Source of the DNA: DATMXS01 sp050260275
GTDB taxonomy: Bacteria; Acidobacteriota; Terriglobia; Bryobacterales; Bryobacteraceae
NCBI GenBank assembly: GCA_050260275.1
Contig: JBLNBX010000013.1
Span: 1-5,625 of the forward strand
DNA length: 5,625 nucleotides
Reading direction: 5' to 3'
Made by a program: the position numbers and the translations under genes. Under the pieces are notes generated by a model, which did not search any database, was not told the origin of the DNA, and saw only the letters and a program-made list of their open reading frames with translations. Shown here in pieces: positions 1-4,983 of this stretch; the first letter of the stretch is position 1, and each line of letters begins with the position of its first letter.

Positions 1-679
1 GCCTCGCCGATCTCCTCAAGCCGCCGATCAAATAGCGCCATTAGAGGAACAGCATACCGCCGATCGAGCGCCAGCCGGCTTCTCCATCAGTGAGGGGTTC
101 GTCAGTGCGACTCGGGAACCCCCGGCTGCCTTCCTCCCGCGGATCGCGCAGCTAGATGGCTTCCGACAACTCTTTCGAGCATTTTTGATTCTCAACAAAA
201 ACAACAACTTGGGGAATCTGCTTTTCGCTCGAAGGCAACCCCAGGGCAGCCAGCAGCGCGGGCTTCGGTTCAGTTTTGGCACAGTCCGCAACACGCAGAC
301 CGCCTCGCCGACGCCAACTTGTACTTGGCGGCCTTCGCAATACAGTAGGCGCGTCGAGTCGTCCGACCGCCGGCAACCAGGGTGATGTGGCGGCACCCAA
401 TGTCTGGAGACCATGGCGTCGCGTGCAGATCTGCTTCACAGTGAGACCGTCTCGGGTTGAACCCGACAAAGGTGTCACGAATTGAGGAACTCTTCGCCTG
501 TCTTGTGCTGGGCTCGCGCGGCCGGTGGTTGTCCACGACTGAGGCCGAGCCTGCGGTTTGAAGAAGGTGTTGGGTCGCCCTTTTGCTTAAGCACCATGCG
601 CACCAAAGTCAACAGCGACTCACGGCGCAGTGGCCCTTTTTGTACTGCTGCAGAATTGGCTTGAAAACGCGCTTTAATC
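1..679. other. Long stretch without a convincing gene
   Basis: Open frames occur on both strands here (the longest about 128 codons on the minus strand, 28-414). They overlap one another, lack a Shine-Dalgarno site, are rich in Arg/Ser/Cys/Pro as expected of GC-rich non-coding DNA, and match no family I recognise. A locally AT-richer patch lies near 180-215. The only clear structure is the palindrome cluster at 425-478, listed separately. The stretch may be intergenic DNA or the decayed remains of a gene. No transposase, tRNA or known repeat was recognised. Confidence 0.6.
425..478. repeat. Palindrome cluster with a nested inverted repeat
   Basis: A perfect 10-bp palindrome, GCAGATCTGC, sits at 425-434. 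Just downstream is a 38-nt nested inverted repeat. Its outer arms, GTGAGACC (441-448) and GGTGTCAC (471-478), are complementary at 7 of 8 positions. They enclose the inner palindrome TCGGGTTGAACCCGA (452-466), which has 7-nt arms around one base. As a hairpin it would have an 8-bp outer stem with one G-G mismatch, a 3/4-nt internal loop and a 6-bp inner stem with a TGA triloop. No T-tract follows on either strand, so it is not a standard intrinsic terminator. It could be an operator, a REP-like element or the stem of an RNA. The symmetry is seen directly; the function is unknown. Confidence 0.6.
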
Positions 680-708
680 TTGACCGGCGCGGGCCTGTGG
701 CTTATTCT
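680..708 (+). promoter_or_regulatory. Likely sigma70-type promoter upstream of mgtA
   Basis: A -35-like TTGACC (680-685; 5 of 6 to TTGACA) is separated by exactly 17 nt from a -10-like TATTCT (703-708; 4 of 6 to TATAAT, with the conserved first TA and last T). Transcription would start near 714-717, giving a 5' leader of about 380 nt before the mgtA start codon. It is the best promoter-like match I found between 480 and 1094. Assignment to mgtA follows from orientation and the absence of another gene in between. No transcription data support it. Confidence 0.5.
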
Positions 709-713
709 GGCAG

Positions 714-731
714 AGGAGCGCAAAGGCTCCT
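714..731 (+). other. Hairpin at the predicted 5' end of the mgtA transcript
   Basis: AGGAGC (714-719) and GCTCCT (726-731) are perfect complements around the 6-nt loop GCAAAG. The stem starts where the promoter at 680-708 would place the transcription start, so the mRNA could carry a 5'-terminal stem-loop, a structure known in other RNAs to protect against 5'-dependent decay. The short run of A after it (732-736) would not terminate + strand transcription. On the minus strand this run reads as TTTTT preceding the stem, which is also the wrong order for a terminator. Confidence 0.45.
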
Positions 732-742
732 AAAAAGCAGAT

Positions 743-871
743 ATGGAAACGACTGGTGGCAGTAGTTCGATGACTAAGCGGGATGAGCCGCCGTTGCGGG
801 TGGGCTCACTGCCGGCGTCTGCTTCTCCAGTCGCGTGTGCTGATCCGGCTCTCCTGGCCCTCCTTCTCTAG
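743..871 (+). CDS. Possible short leader peptide ahead of mgtA
   Basis: An ORF of 42 codons (ATG 743, stop TAG 869-871) has a second in-frame ATG at 770 that would give 33 residues. The shorter form begins MTKRDEPPLRVG, so two acidic residues followed by two prolines lie within the first eight residues. Five prolines occur in all, and the C-terminus is Leu-rich (ALLALLL). It lies wholly within the predicted mgtA leader, 223 nt before the mgtA start. In Salmonella and E. coli, mgtA is preceded by the short Pro-rich ORF mgtL, whose early acidic/proline stretch disturbs translation at low Mg2+. The analogy here is positional and compositional only, and I see no sequence identity. Both ATGs lack a good Shine-Dalgarno site, and an ORF this short is common by chance. 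Confidence 0.25.
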   Translation: METTGGSSSMTKRDEPPLRVGSLPASASPVACADPALLALLL

Positions 872-890
872 GGCTCTGAGGCTGGTCCCA

Positions 891-927
891 CGCGGCGGAT
901 CGAAGACGCCGCGCGGTGGCCCGCCGC
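891..927 (+). promoter_or_regulatory. Mutually exclusive hairpins in the mgtA leader
   Basis: CGCGGCG (891-897) pairs perfectly with CGCCGCG (907-913) around a 9-nt loop. The overlapping GCGGCGG (892-898) pairs perfectly with CCGCCGC (921-927). Both structures use the same 5' arm, so only one can form at a time. They lie 20 nt downstream of the stop of the short ORF at 743-871, within reach of a ribosome stalling or terminating there. This is the geometry of attenuation-type leaders, but no U-tract follows, so a Rho-dependent or purely structural effect would have to be assumed. In GC-rich DNA such alternatives also arise by chance. Confidence 0.35.
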
Positions 928-985
928 ACCCAACTCTCATTCCAGCTTGATTGTTCGCACGGCTTTCCGCGTGTGCAGCGGCCGT

Positions 986-1035
986 CCTGCGCGCAGGCTG
1001 TTCCTGCGCTGAAGGCAGCCGTCTGCGCATACGGC
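986..1035 (+). promoter_or_regulatory. Tandem strong hairpins before the mgtA ribosome-binding site
   Basis: GCGCAGG (991-997) and CCTGCGC (1003-1009) form a perfect 7-bp stem with a 5-nt loop. A copy of CCTGCGC also lies at 986-992, making CCTGCGCGCAGG (986-997) a perfect 12-bp palindrome. CTGCGC recurs at 1023-1028. A second stem, GCCGT (1018-1022) with ACGGC (1031-1035), follows with an 8-nt loop containing that third CTGCGC. The hairpins end 40 nt before the Shine-Dalgarno site of mgtA. They are not followed by a T-run, so they are not intrinsic terminators. A role in mgtA control is inferred from position. Confidence 0.4.
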
Positions 1036-1074
1036 GGGCACGTCGCGCACAACTCATCGCCGAATTGCAGCCAC

Positions 1075-1084
1075 GGGAAAGGAG
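1075..1084 (+). promoter_or_regulatory. Ribosome-binding site deciding the mgtA start
   Basis: GGGAAAGGAG contains AAGGAG (1079-1084), placed 10 nt before the ATG at 1095. This favours ATG 1095 over the upstream in-frame ATG at 951, which would add 48 residues of Arg/Ala/Cys-rich sequence unlike any MgtA N-terminus. The ATG at 1085 is out of frame and directly abuts the site, so it is not used. Confidence 0.85.
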
Positions 1085-1094
1085 ATGCATCACA

Positions 1095-3710
1095 ATGCTC
1101 AACCTGCTCGTGGAAAAGGGAAACAACAAGAGAGGTGTCAAGGCACAGGACGGGATTCAGCAGAGGGCCTTGCACGCGGACATTCACCGGGTGCTCGAGG
1201 AATACGGGTCCGCGCCGGACGGGCTCAGCCCCGACGCAGTGAAGAGCCGGCTTGACGAGCACGGCTTCAATACGGTCGTCCACGAGAAGGCGAAAGGCTG
1301 GTGGTTCCACCTCCTGCACGCCTTGAACAACGCATTCATCCTGCTGTTGCTCGCGCTCGCCGTGGTCGCCGCCCTGACCCGCGATTTTGAGGCCGCGATC
1401 ATCATTGCGACGATGGTGCTGGTTAGCGCCGTCTTGCGGCTCACGCAGGAGTACCGGTCGAGCGCAGCAGCCGAAAAACTCAAGGAAATGGTGCAGACGA
1501 CGGCGACGGTCACGCGCGCCGGTGTCAAATCGGAAATCGCGGTCGAGGAACTCGTCCCTGGAGACGTCGTGCATGTCTCGGCCGGCGATATGATCCCCGC
1601 CGATCTCCGGCTGCTTACGGCGAAAGATCTCTTTGTCAGCCAATCCGCACTCACCGGCGAATCGCTCCCAATCGAGAAATTCGCCAACGGCGACACTCGC
1701 GAAGCACTGAGTCTATTGGATCATCCCAAGCTCTGCTTTATGGGAACCAACGTGATCAGCGGCACGGGCACCGGCCTGGTAGTGGAAACCGGAACGGGAA
1801 CGTATCTCGGCTCGCTGGCGCGGCAGGTGACCGGCCGGCGGGTGGAGACGGAATTCGACCGTGGGGTGAGCCGAGTCAGCCGGCTGCTGATCCGGTTCAC
1901 GCTGGTCATGGTCCCGGTTGTTTTTCTGATCAATGGGTTCACAAAGGGCGACTGGACGCAGGCGTTCTTCTTCGCACTCTCGGTTGCGGTCGGCCTGACG
2001 CCGGAGATGCTGCCGATGATTGTGACGGCGAATCTGGCTCGCGGCGCGGTGAACATGTCGCGAAAAAAAGTGATCGTCAAACGGCTGCATTCCATCCAGA
2101 ACTTTGGTGCGATGGACGTGCTGTGTTCCGACAAGACCGGGACATTGACTCAGGATCGCGTCGTTCTCGAACGGCACCTGGATGCCCAGGGCCGCGATTC
2201 CGAGAAGGTGCTCCAGCTTGCCTACCTGAACAGCTACTATCAGACCGGGCTGAGGAATCTCCTCGATGTGGCGGTCCTCCAGCATGCCGAAATTGCGGAA
2301 GGGCTGCAGGTCGCGACAGACTACCGGCTGGTCGATGAAATCCCTTTTGACTTCGGCAGGCGGCGCATGTCGGTGATCGTTGAAACCCCCAGGGGCGAGG
2401 AAATGCTGGTCACGAAGGGCGCGGTAGAGGAAATGCTTCGCATCGCGAGCCTGGTGGACGTCGATCGCCAATTTGTGCCGCTTCAGGACGATGTTCGCGA
2501 AGGCGCCCTCAAGATGGCTCGCGATCTCAACGAAGAGGGGTTCCGGGTCATTGCGGTCGCCTATCGGAAGTTCGAGCCCGGCAAGGGCACCTATTCGGTC
2601 GCCGACGAACGGGAACTGATTCTTGCCGGCTTTATGGCGTTTCTCGATCCGCCGAAAGAGTCCGCTGCTCCGGCCATTCGCGCGCTGCAAGAGCACGGCG
2701 TGTCAGTCAAGATTCTCACCGGCGACAACGAGGTCGTCACGAGTCGGATCTGCGCGGACGTGGGTGTAGACGCCGGTCGAATCGTGCTCGGCCACGAAAT
2801 CGACCGCCTGGATGATGAGACGCTTGCCGGGATAGCCGAAGCCACCACCGTTTTCGCAAAGGTGTCGCCGGTCCAGAAAGCCAGGATCATCAAGGCGCTC
2901 AAAGCGCGCGGACGCGTTGTGGGATTCCTCGGGGATGGGATCAACGACGCTCCGGCCCTGCGCGAAGCTGACATCGGCATCTCGGTGAACAGCGCGGTGG
3001 ACATCGCCAAGGAATCGGCTGACATCATCCTGCTCGAAAAAAGCCTGATGGTGCTCGAAGAGGGAGTGCTCGAAGGCCGGCGCACGTTCGGCAACATCCT
3101 GAAGTACATCCGCATGGGCACCAGTTCGAACTTCGGGAACATGTTCAGCGTGCTGGGCGCCAGCGCCTGGCTGCCGTTCCTGCCCATGCAGCCGGTGCAA
3201 TTGCTGGTGCAGAACCTGCTGTACGATTTCTCGCAGATCGGAATTCCATTCGACCATGTGGACGAGGAATATCTGCAGAAGCCGCGCAGATGGGATGTGA
3301 ACGCAATCATGCGGTTCGTGCTATGTTTCGGCCCCATCTCATCCATTTTCGACTATGCGACATTCTGCCTGATGTGGTTCTTCTTCGGCGCGAGGACTCC
3401 CGCCGGGCAGTCGCTGTTCCAGTCGGGCTGGTTCGTTGAGGGCTTGTTGTCGCAGACGTTGATCGTACATATCATCCGGACACGCAAGATTCCGTTCGTT
3501 GGTAGCCGCGCCTCATTGCCCCTTGCGCTCTTCACGTCGGCGGTTATGCTTGCCGGCCTGGTTATTCCGTTCACCGCCTTTGGCAGGGCTCTGGAACTTG
3601 GCCCGTTGCCATTCGCCTACTTCGGATGGCTTGTGCTCATACTCATTTCGTACGTTGCGCTGGCTCAAGTGGTGAAGAACTGGTTCGCGCAAAGGTATGG
3701 ATTTTACTGA
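1095..3710 (+). CDS. mgtA: Magnesium-translocating P-type ATPase (MgtA/MgtB family)
   Basis: This is a P3B-type inner-membrane ATPase that imports Mg2+ at the cost of ATP. The protein has 871 residues; enterobacterial MgtA has about 900, the difference lying mainly in a shorter N-terminus. A cation-ATPase N-terminal domain (about 25-70) precedes TM1-TM2 (about 72-115). The actuator domain has PGD near 155 and TGES at 187-190. TM3-TM4 (about 263-312) carry PEMLPM (303-308). The phosphorylated Asp is D346 in DKTGTLT. The nucleotide-binding domain has the family-typical FDFGRRRMS (418 on) and K441 in TKGA. TGDN (542-545) and GDGIND (613-618) form the hinge and Mg-ATP end of the P-domain. TM6 has N707 and D711 in QNLLYDFSQ, followed by further C-terminal TM segments, giving about ten in all. 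All catalytic motifs are intact. No MgtC or transcriptional regulator gene is adjacent. The long structured leader suggests control after transcription starts. Importers of other ions are possible, but the QNLLYDFSQ and FDFGRRRMS signatures favour Mg2+. Confidence 0.95.
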   Translation: MLNLLVEKGNNKRGVKAQDGIQQRALHADIHRVLEEYGSAPDGLSPDAVKSRLDEHGFNTVVHEKAKGWWFHLLHALNNAFILLLLALAVVAALTRDFEAAIIIATMVLVSAVLRLTQEYRSSAAAEKLKEMVQTTATVTRAGVKSEIAVEELVPGDVVHVSAGDMIPADLRLLTAKDLFVSQSALTGESLPIEKFANGDTREALSLLDHPKLCFMGTNVISGTGTGLVVETGTGTYLGSLARQVTGRRVETEFDRGVSRVSRLLIRFTLVMVPVVFLINGFTKGDWTQAFFFALSVAVGLTPEMLPMIVTANLARGAVNMSRKKVIVKRLHSIQNFGAMDVLCSDKTGTLTQDRVVLERHLDAQGRDSEKVLQLAYLNSYYQTGLRNLLDVAVLQHAEIAEGLQVATDYRLVDEIPFDFGRRRMSVIVETPRGEEMLVTKGAVEEMLRIASLVDVDRQFVPLQDDVREGALKMARDLNEEGFRVIAVAYRKFEPGKGTYSVADERELILAGFMAFLDPPKESAAPAIRALQEHGVSVKILTGDNEVVTSRICADVGVDAGRIVLGHEIDRLDDETLAGIAEATTVFAKVSPVQKARIIKALKARGRVVGFLGDGINDAPALREADIGISVNSAVDIAKESADIILLEKSLMVLEEGVLEGRRTFGNILKYIRMGTSSNFGNMFSVLGASAWLPFLPMQPVQLLVQNLLYDFSQIGIPFDHVDEEYLQKPRRWDVNAIMRFVLCFGPISSIFDYATFCLMWFFFGARTPAGQSLFQSGWFVEGLLSQTLIVHIIRTRKIPFVGSRASLPLALFTSAVMLAGLVIPFTAFGRALELGPLPFAYFGWLVLILISYVALAQVVKNWFAQRYGFY

Positions 3711-3975
3711 TGTTGGCTCGTCAGAAGAAATCGTGGTGGATTCCGGCTCAGGCAGCTTGCCTACGCGCAGTGGCGGTTGGGCTCCCGCAGCCAATCGTTC
3801 ACACCACTTCCGGGCGGGCCGCATCGAACCACCGGCGCTATCATCCGCTAGACTTGGAGTCGCGGTCGCCGACGCGCCGATGTTGCCGCTGGCTTGAAAC
3901 TGGCTCGGCAGCCTCAAGCGGCCCGCAGGGCCGAGTAGTACTCCGACCCAAGACGTTCGACGACAGGGCGACACG
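3711..3975. other. Non-coding gap after mgtA with small hairpins
   Basis: The 265 nt between the two genes contain no ORF with a start signal or recognisable product. Two small inverted repeats are visible: AGGCA/TGCCT (3750-3754 and 3758-3762, 3-nt loop) and CGGCCC/GGGCCG (3919-3924 and 3928-3933, loop GCA). Neither is followed by a T-run, so no intrinsic terminator for mgtA is evident. I found no promoter with both boxes and correct spacing for the next gene. The gap makes an mgtA-reductase operon unlikely but does not exclude read-through. Confidence 0.5.
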
Positions 3976-4569
3976 ATGGCGAACACCGACTCTCGCGTCA
4001 CGATTCACATGGCGGCGAGCCTCGACGGCTTCATTGCTCGAAAAGACGGGCGCGTCGACTGGATCGAGACGTCAGACGAGTTCGTTGGCGGTGAGAGCCT
4101 AGAGCCAGGATTCGTTCAGGCGTTCCTCAAGACGATCGACTGCTACGTCATGGGATCGCGAACTTATGAGACCGCGCTTGGTTTTGAGGCCAAAGGGTTG
4201 GGGTGGTCGTACGGTGATAAGCCGACCTTCGTTCTCACCAGTCGCGATTTACCGCGACGTCGGGATACCGTCGAGTTCTACTCAGGCGACCTTGCGCAGT
4301 TCGTGAATGGGCGCCTGCGGTCCACGTTTCATACCATCTGGTTCGTCGGAGGCGGTGCGGTGTCCGGCGACTGCCTTCGTCTCGGGCTAGCCGACGAAGT
4401 TCGGTATTCGATCCTGCCGATTTTGATTGGCGATGGGATACCCTTCTTCGAGAAGCTCGACAAAGATATGGCCCTCCACCTGACAGAGGTAAAAGCCTAC
4501 AAGAGCGGCATAGTGGCGCTGTGTTACGACGTGCGACGACATCACGGCGAAACACGAAACGCCACCTAA
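3976..4569 (+). CDS. Dihydrofolate reductase family protein (RibD C-terminal domain, YyaP/YwjB-like)
   Basis: The protein has 197 residues and a single domain with the fold shared by dihydrofolate reductase and the reductase half of RibD, so it is probably a soluble cytoplasmic NAD(P)H-dependent reductase. Visible family signatures are the N-terminal strand MAASLDGFIARKDGRVDW (12-29), the MGSRTYE segment (59-65), VLTSR (86-90), the glycine-rich nucleotide-binding VGGGA (124-128), and ILPILIGDGIPFF (146-158). Length is typical of the YyaP/YwjB group. The substrate is not known for most members. It should not be called a folate or trimethoprim-resistance enzyme, nor a riboflavin enzyme, since the deaminase half of RibD is absent and no rib genes are nearby. 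The chosen ATG has only a weak upstream AGGG (3964-3967). The in-frame ATG at 4009 would cut into the first conserved strand, so 3976 is preferred. It stands alone, with gaps of 265 and 414 nt on either side. Confidence 0.88.
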   Translation: MANTDSRVTIHMAASLDGFIARKDGRVDWIETSDEFVGGESLEPGFVQAFLKTIDCYVMGSRTYETALGFEAKGLGWSYGDKPTFVLTSRDLPRRRDTVEFYSGDLAQFVNGRLRSTFHTIWFVGGGAVSGDCLRLGLADEVRYSILPILIGDGIPFFEKLDKDMALHLTEVKAYKSGIVALCYDVRRHHGETRNAT

Positions 4570-4760
4570 GATCCGAATGCAGCCGATGCGCCGCGTGTCG
4601 TGTCGGTGAGCGGCTGATTCGGCCGGACCAGTGACCGACGGGTGTCAGCCGCAGGGTCGTGTCTCCGAAAATGGAAGGTTTGGCGAGCGGACGAACGCAT
4701 CGAGCCACGGTCGTCGGTGTCGCTGAACCCACAAGCTCGGGCAGTTCTGGTCACCTTATC

Positions 4761-4790
4761 GCCCGGTGGCGAGTTCCTCGACCGCCGGGC
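4761..4790. repeat. Strong 30-nt hairpin, 13-bp stem
   Basis: GCCCGGTGG (4761-4769) pairs with CCGCCGGGC (4782-4790) with a single G-T(U) wobble. Inside it, CGAG (4770-4773) pairs with CTCG (4777-4780), leaving a TTC triloop and one bulged A (4781). The 13-pair, GC-rich stem is the most stable local hairpin I can see in the window. It lies about 190 nt after the stop of the reductase-like gene, and no T-tract follows on either strand. Possible roles are an mRNA 3'-end stabiliser, a terminator without a U-run, or a REP-like element. A second copy was not seen in the window. Confidence 0.6.
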
Positions 4791-4875
4791 CCATCGAGCT
4801 CATCGAATCGGCCCGATGACAGCTGCTTGCGGCCGACAGAGGCCGGGGGGCATGAACCGCCGCACCTGAAGCGGC

Positions 4876-4981
4876 ACCTAACCGCGCCGGTCTGGGCAGT
4901 CTCAGCATCGGCGACTTCGGTTCAGCCGACCTACAATAAGGCTTTCCCTTGTCTGTAGGCGCCGTTGACCCAGAGTTAGGA
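4876..4981 (+). promoter_or_regulatory. Multibranch structured region in front of the MFS gene
   Basis: The contiguous CCCAGAGTTAGG (4969-4980) is matched in two halves upstream: CCTAAC (4877-4882) pairs with GTTAGG, and TCTGGG (4891-4896) pairs with CCCAGA, with an 8-nt bulge on the 5' side. Between these arms are two hairpins: TCGGC/GCCGA (4908-4912 and 4925-4929), and CCTACA/TGTAGG (4930-4935 and 4954-4959) capped by AAGG/CCTT (4938-4941 and 4947-4950). The closing arm contains the only Shine-Dalgarno-like AGGA (4978-4981), just before ATG 4984, so closing the fold would hide it. No known riboswitch class is recognised. The ends also resemble integron attC core sites (RYYYAAC and GTTRRRY), with deviations. 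Pairing is seen; function is inferred. Confidence 0.4.
4932..4937 (+). promoter_or_regulatory. Possible -10 box upstream of the MFS gene
   Basis: TACAAT matches TATAAT at 5 of 6 positions and lies 47 nt before the ATG at 4984. No good -35 box exists 16-18 nt upstream (around 4908-4915). It would start transcription inside the structured block 4876-4981, so it and a full-length RNA leader exclude each other as explanations. Weak support. Confidence 0.25.
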
Positions 4982-4983
4982 CC

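Larger units (their letters stand above)
4570..4983. other. Long non-coding gap rich in inverted repeats
   Basis: These 414 nt lie between the reductase-like gene and the MFS gene. Overlapping open frames exist (for example 4659-4958 on +, and frames reading back into the reductase gene on -), but none has a start signal or recognisable product. The region is dense in inverted repeats: CATCG/CGATG (4801-4805 and 4814-4818), CGGCC/GGCCG (4830-4834 and 4841-4845), the large hairpin at 4761-4790, and the structured block 4876-4981. It looks like a regulatory or mobile-element-derived spacer rather than a lost gene. Confidence 0.5.

Noticed and set aside
1..41. Possible minus-strand gene start (ATG at 41) reading MALFDRRLEEIGE and leaving the window.
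   Set aside because: Only 13 full codons are visible, with no Shine-Dalgarno site and no family recognisable, so it cannot be told from chance. Sequence to the left of the window would decide.
714..760. Resemblance of GCGCAAAGGCTCCTAAA to the 3' half of cyclic di-GMP-I riboswitches.
   Set aside because: The matching 5' half (the CACGCACAGGGCAAACC-type segment) is absent upstream, and the segment is explained by a simple hairpin.
877..925. Possible M-box Mg2+ riboswitch in the mgtA leader, because GAGGCT and AAGACGCC recur here as in M-box RNAs.
   Set aside because: These are isolated words. The conserved core between and after them is missing and the spacing is too short. A covariance search with the M-box (ykoK) model would settle it.
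951..1094. Upstream extension of mgtA to the ATG at 951 (919 aa).
   Set aside because: The added 48 residues are Arg/Ala/Cys-rich and unlike MgtA N-termini. The ATG at 1095 has AAGGAG 10 nt upstream.
774..1643. Minus-strand ORF of 289 codons.
   Set aside because: It lies antisense to the leader and the start of mgtA. Its composition (Arg/His/Gln-rich) is that of a GC-rich shadow frame, and it shows no family motif.
1713..3346. Long minus-strand ORFs (327 and 251 codons) inside mgtA.
   Set aside because: They are antisense to strongly conserved ATPase coding sequence and lack their own start signals, so they are shadows.
3919..3933. Terminator for mgtA at the CGGCCC-GCA-GGGCCG hairpin.
   Set aside because: No T-run follows, and it lies more than 200 nt after the stop codon. 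It is kept only as a small inverted repeat.
3976..4569. Trimethoprim-resistance dihydrofolate reductase (dfr) gene.
   Set aside because: The motifs match the RibD C-terminal/YyaP branch rather than folate-active dihydrofolate reductases, so resistance cannot be claimed.
4235..4732. Minus-strand ORF of 165 codons reaching from the gap into the reductase-like gene.
   Set aside because: Most of it is antisense to the conserved reductase-like domain, and it shows no recognisable motif.
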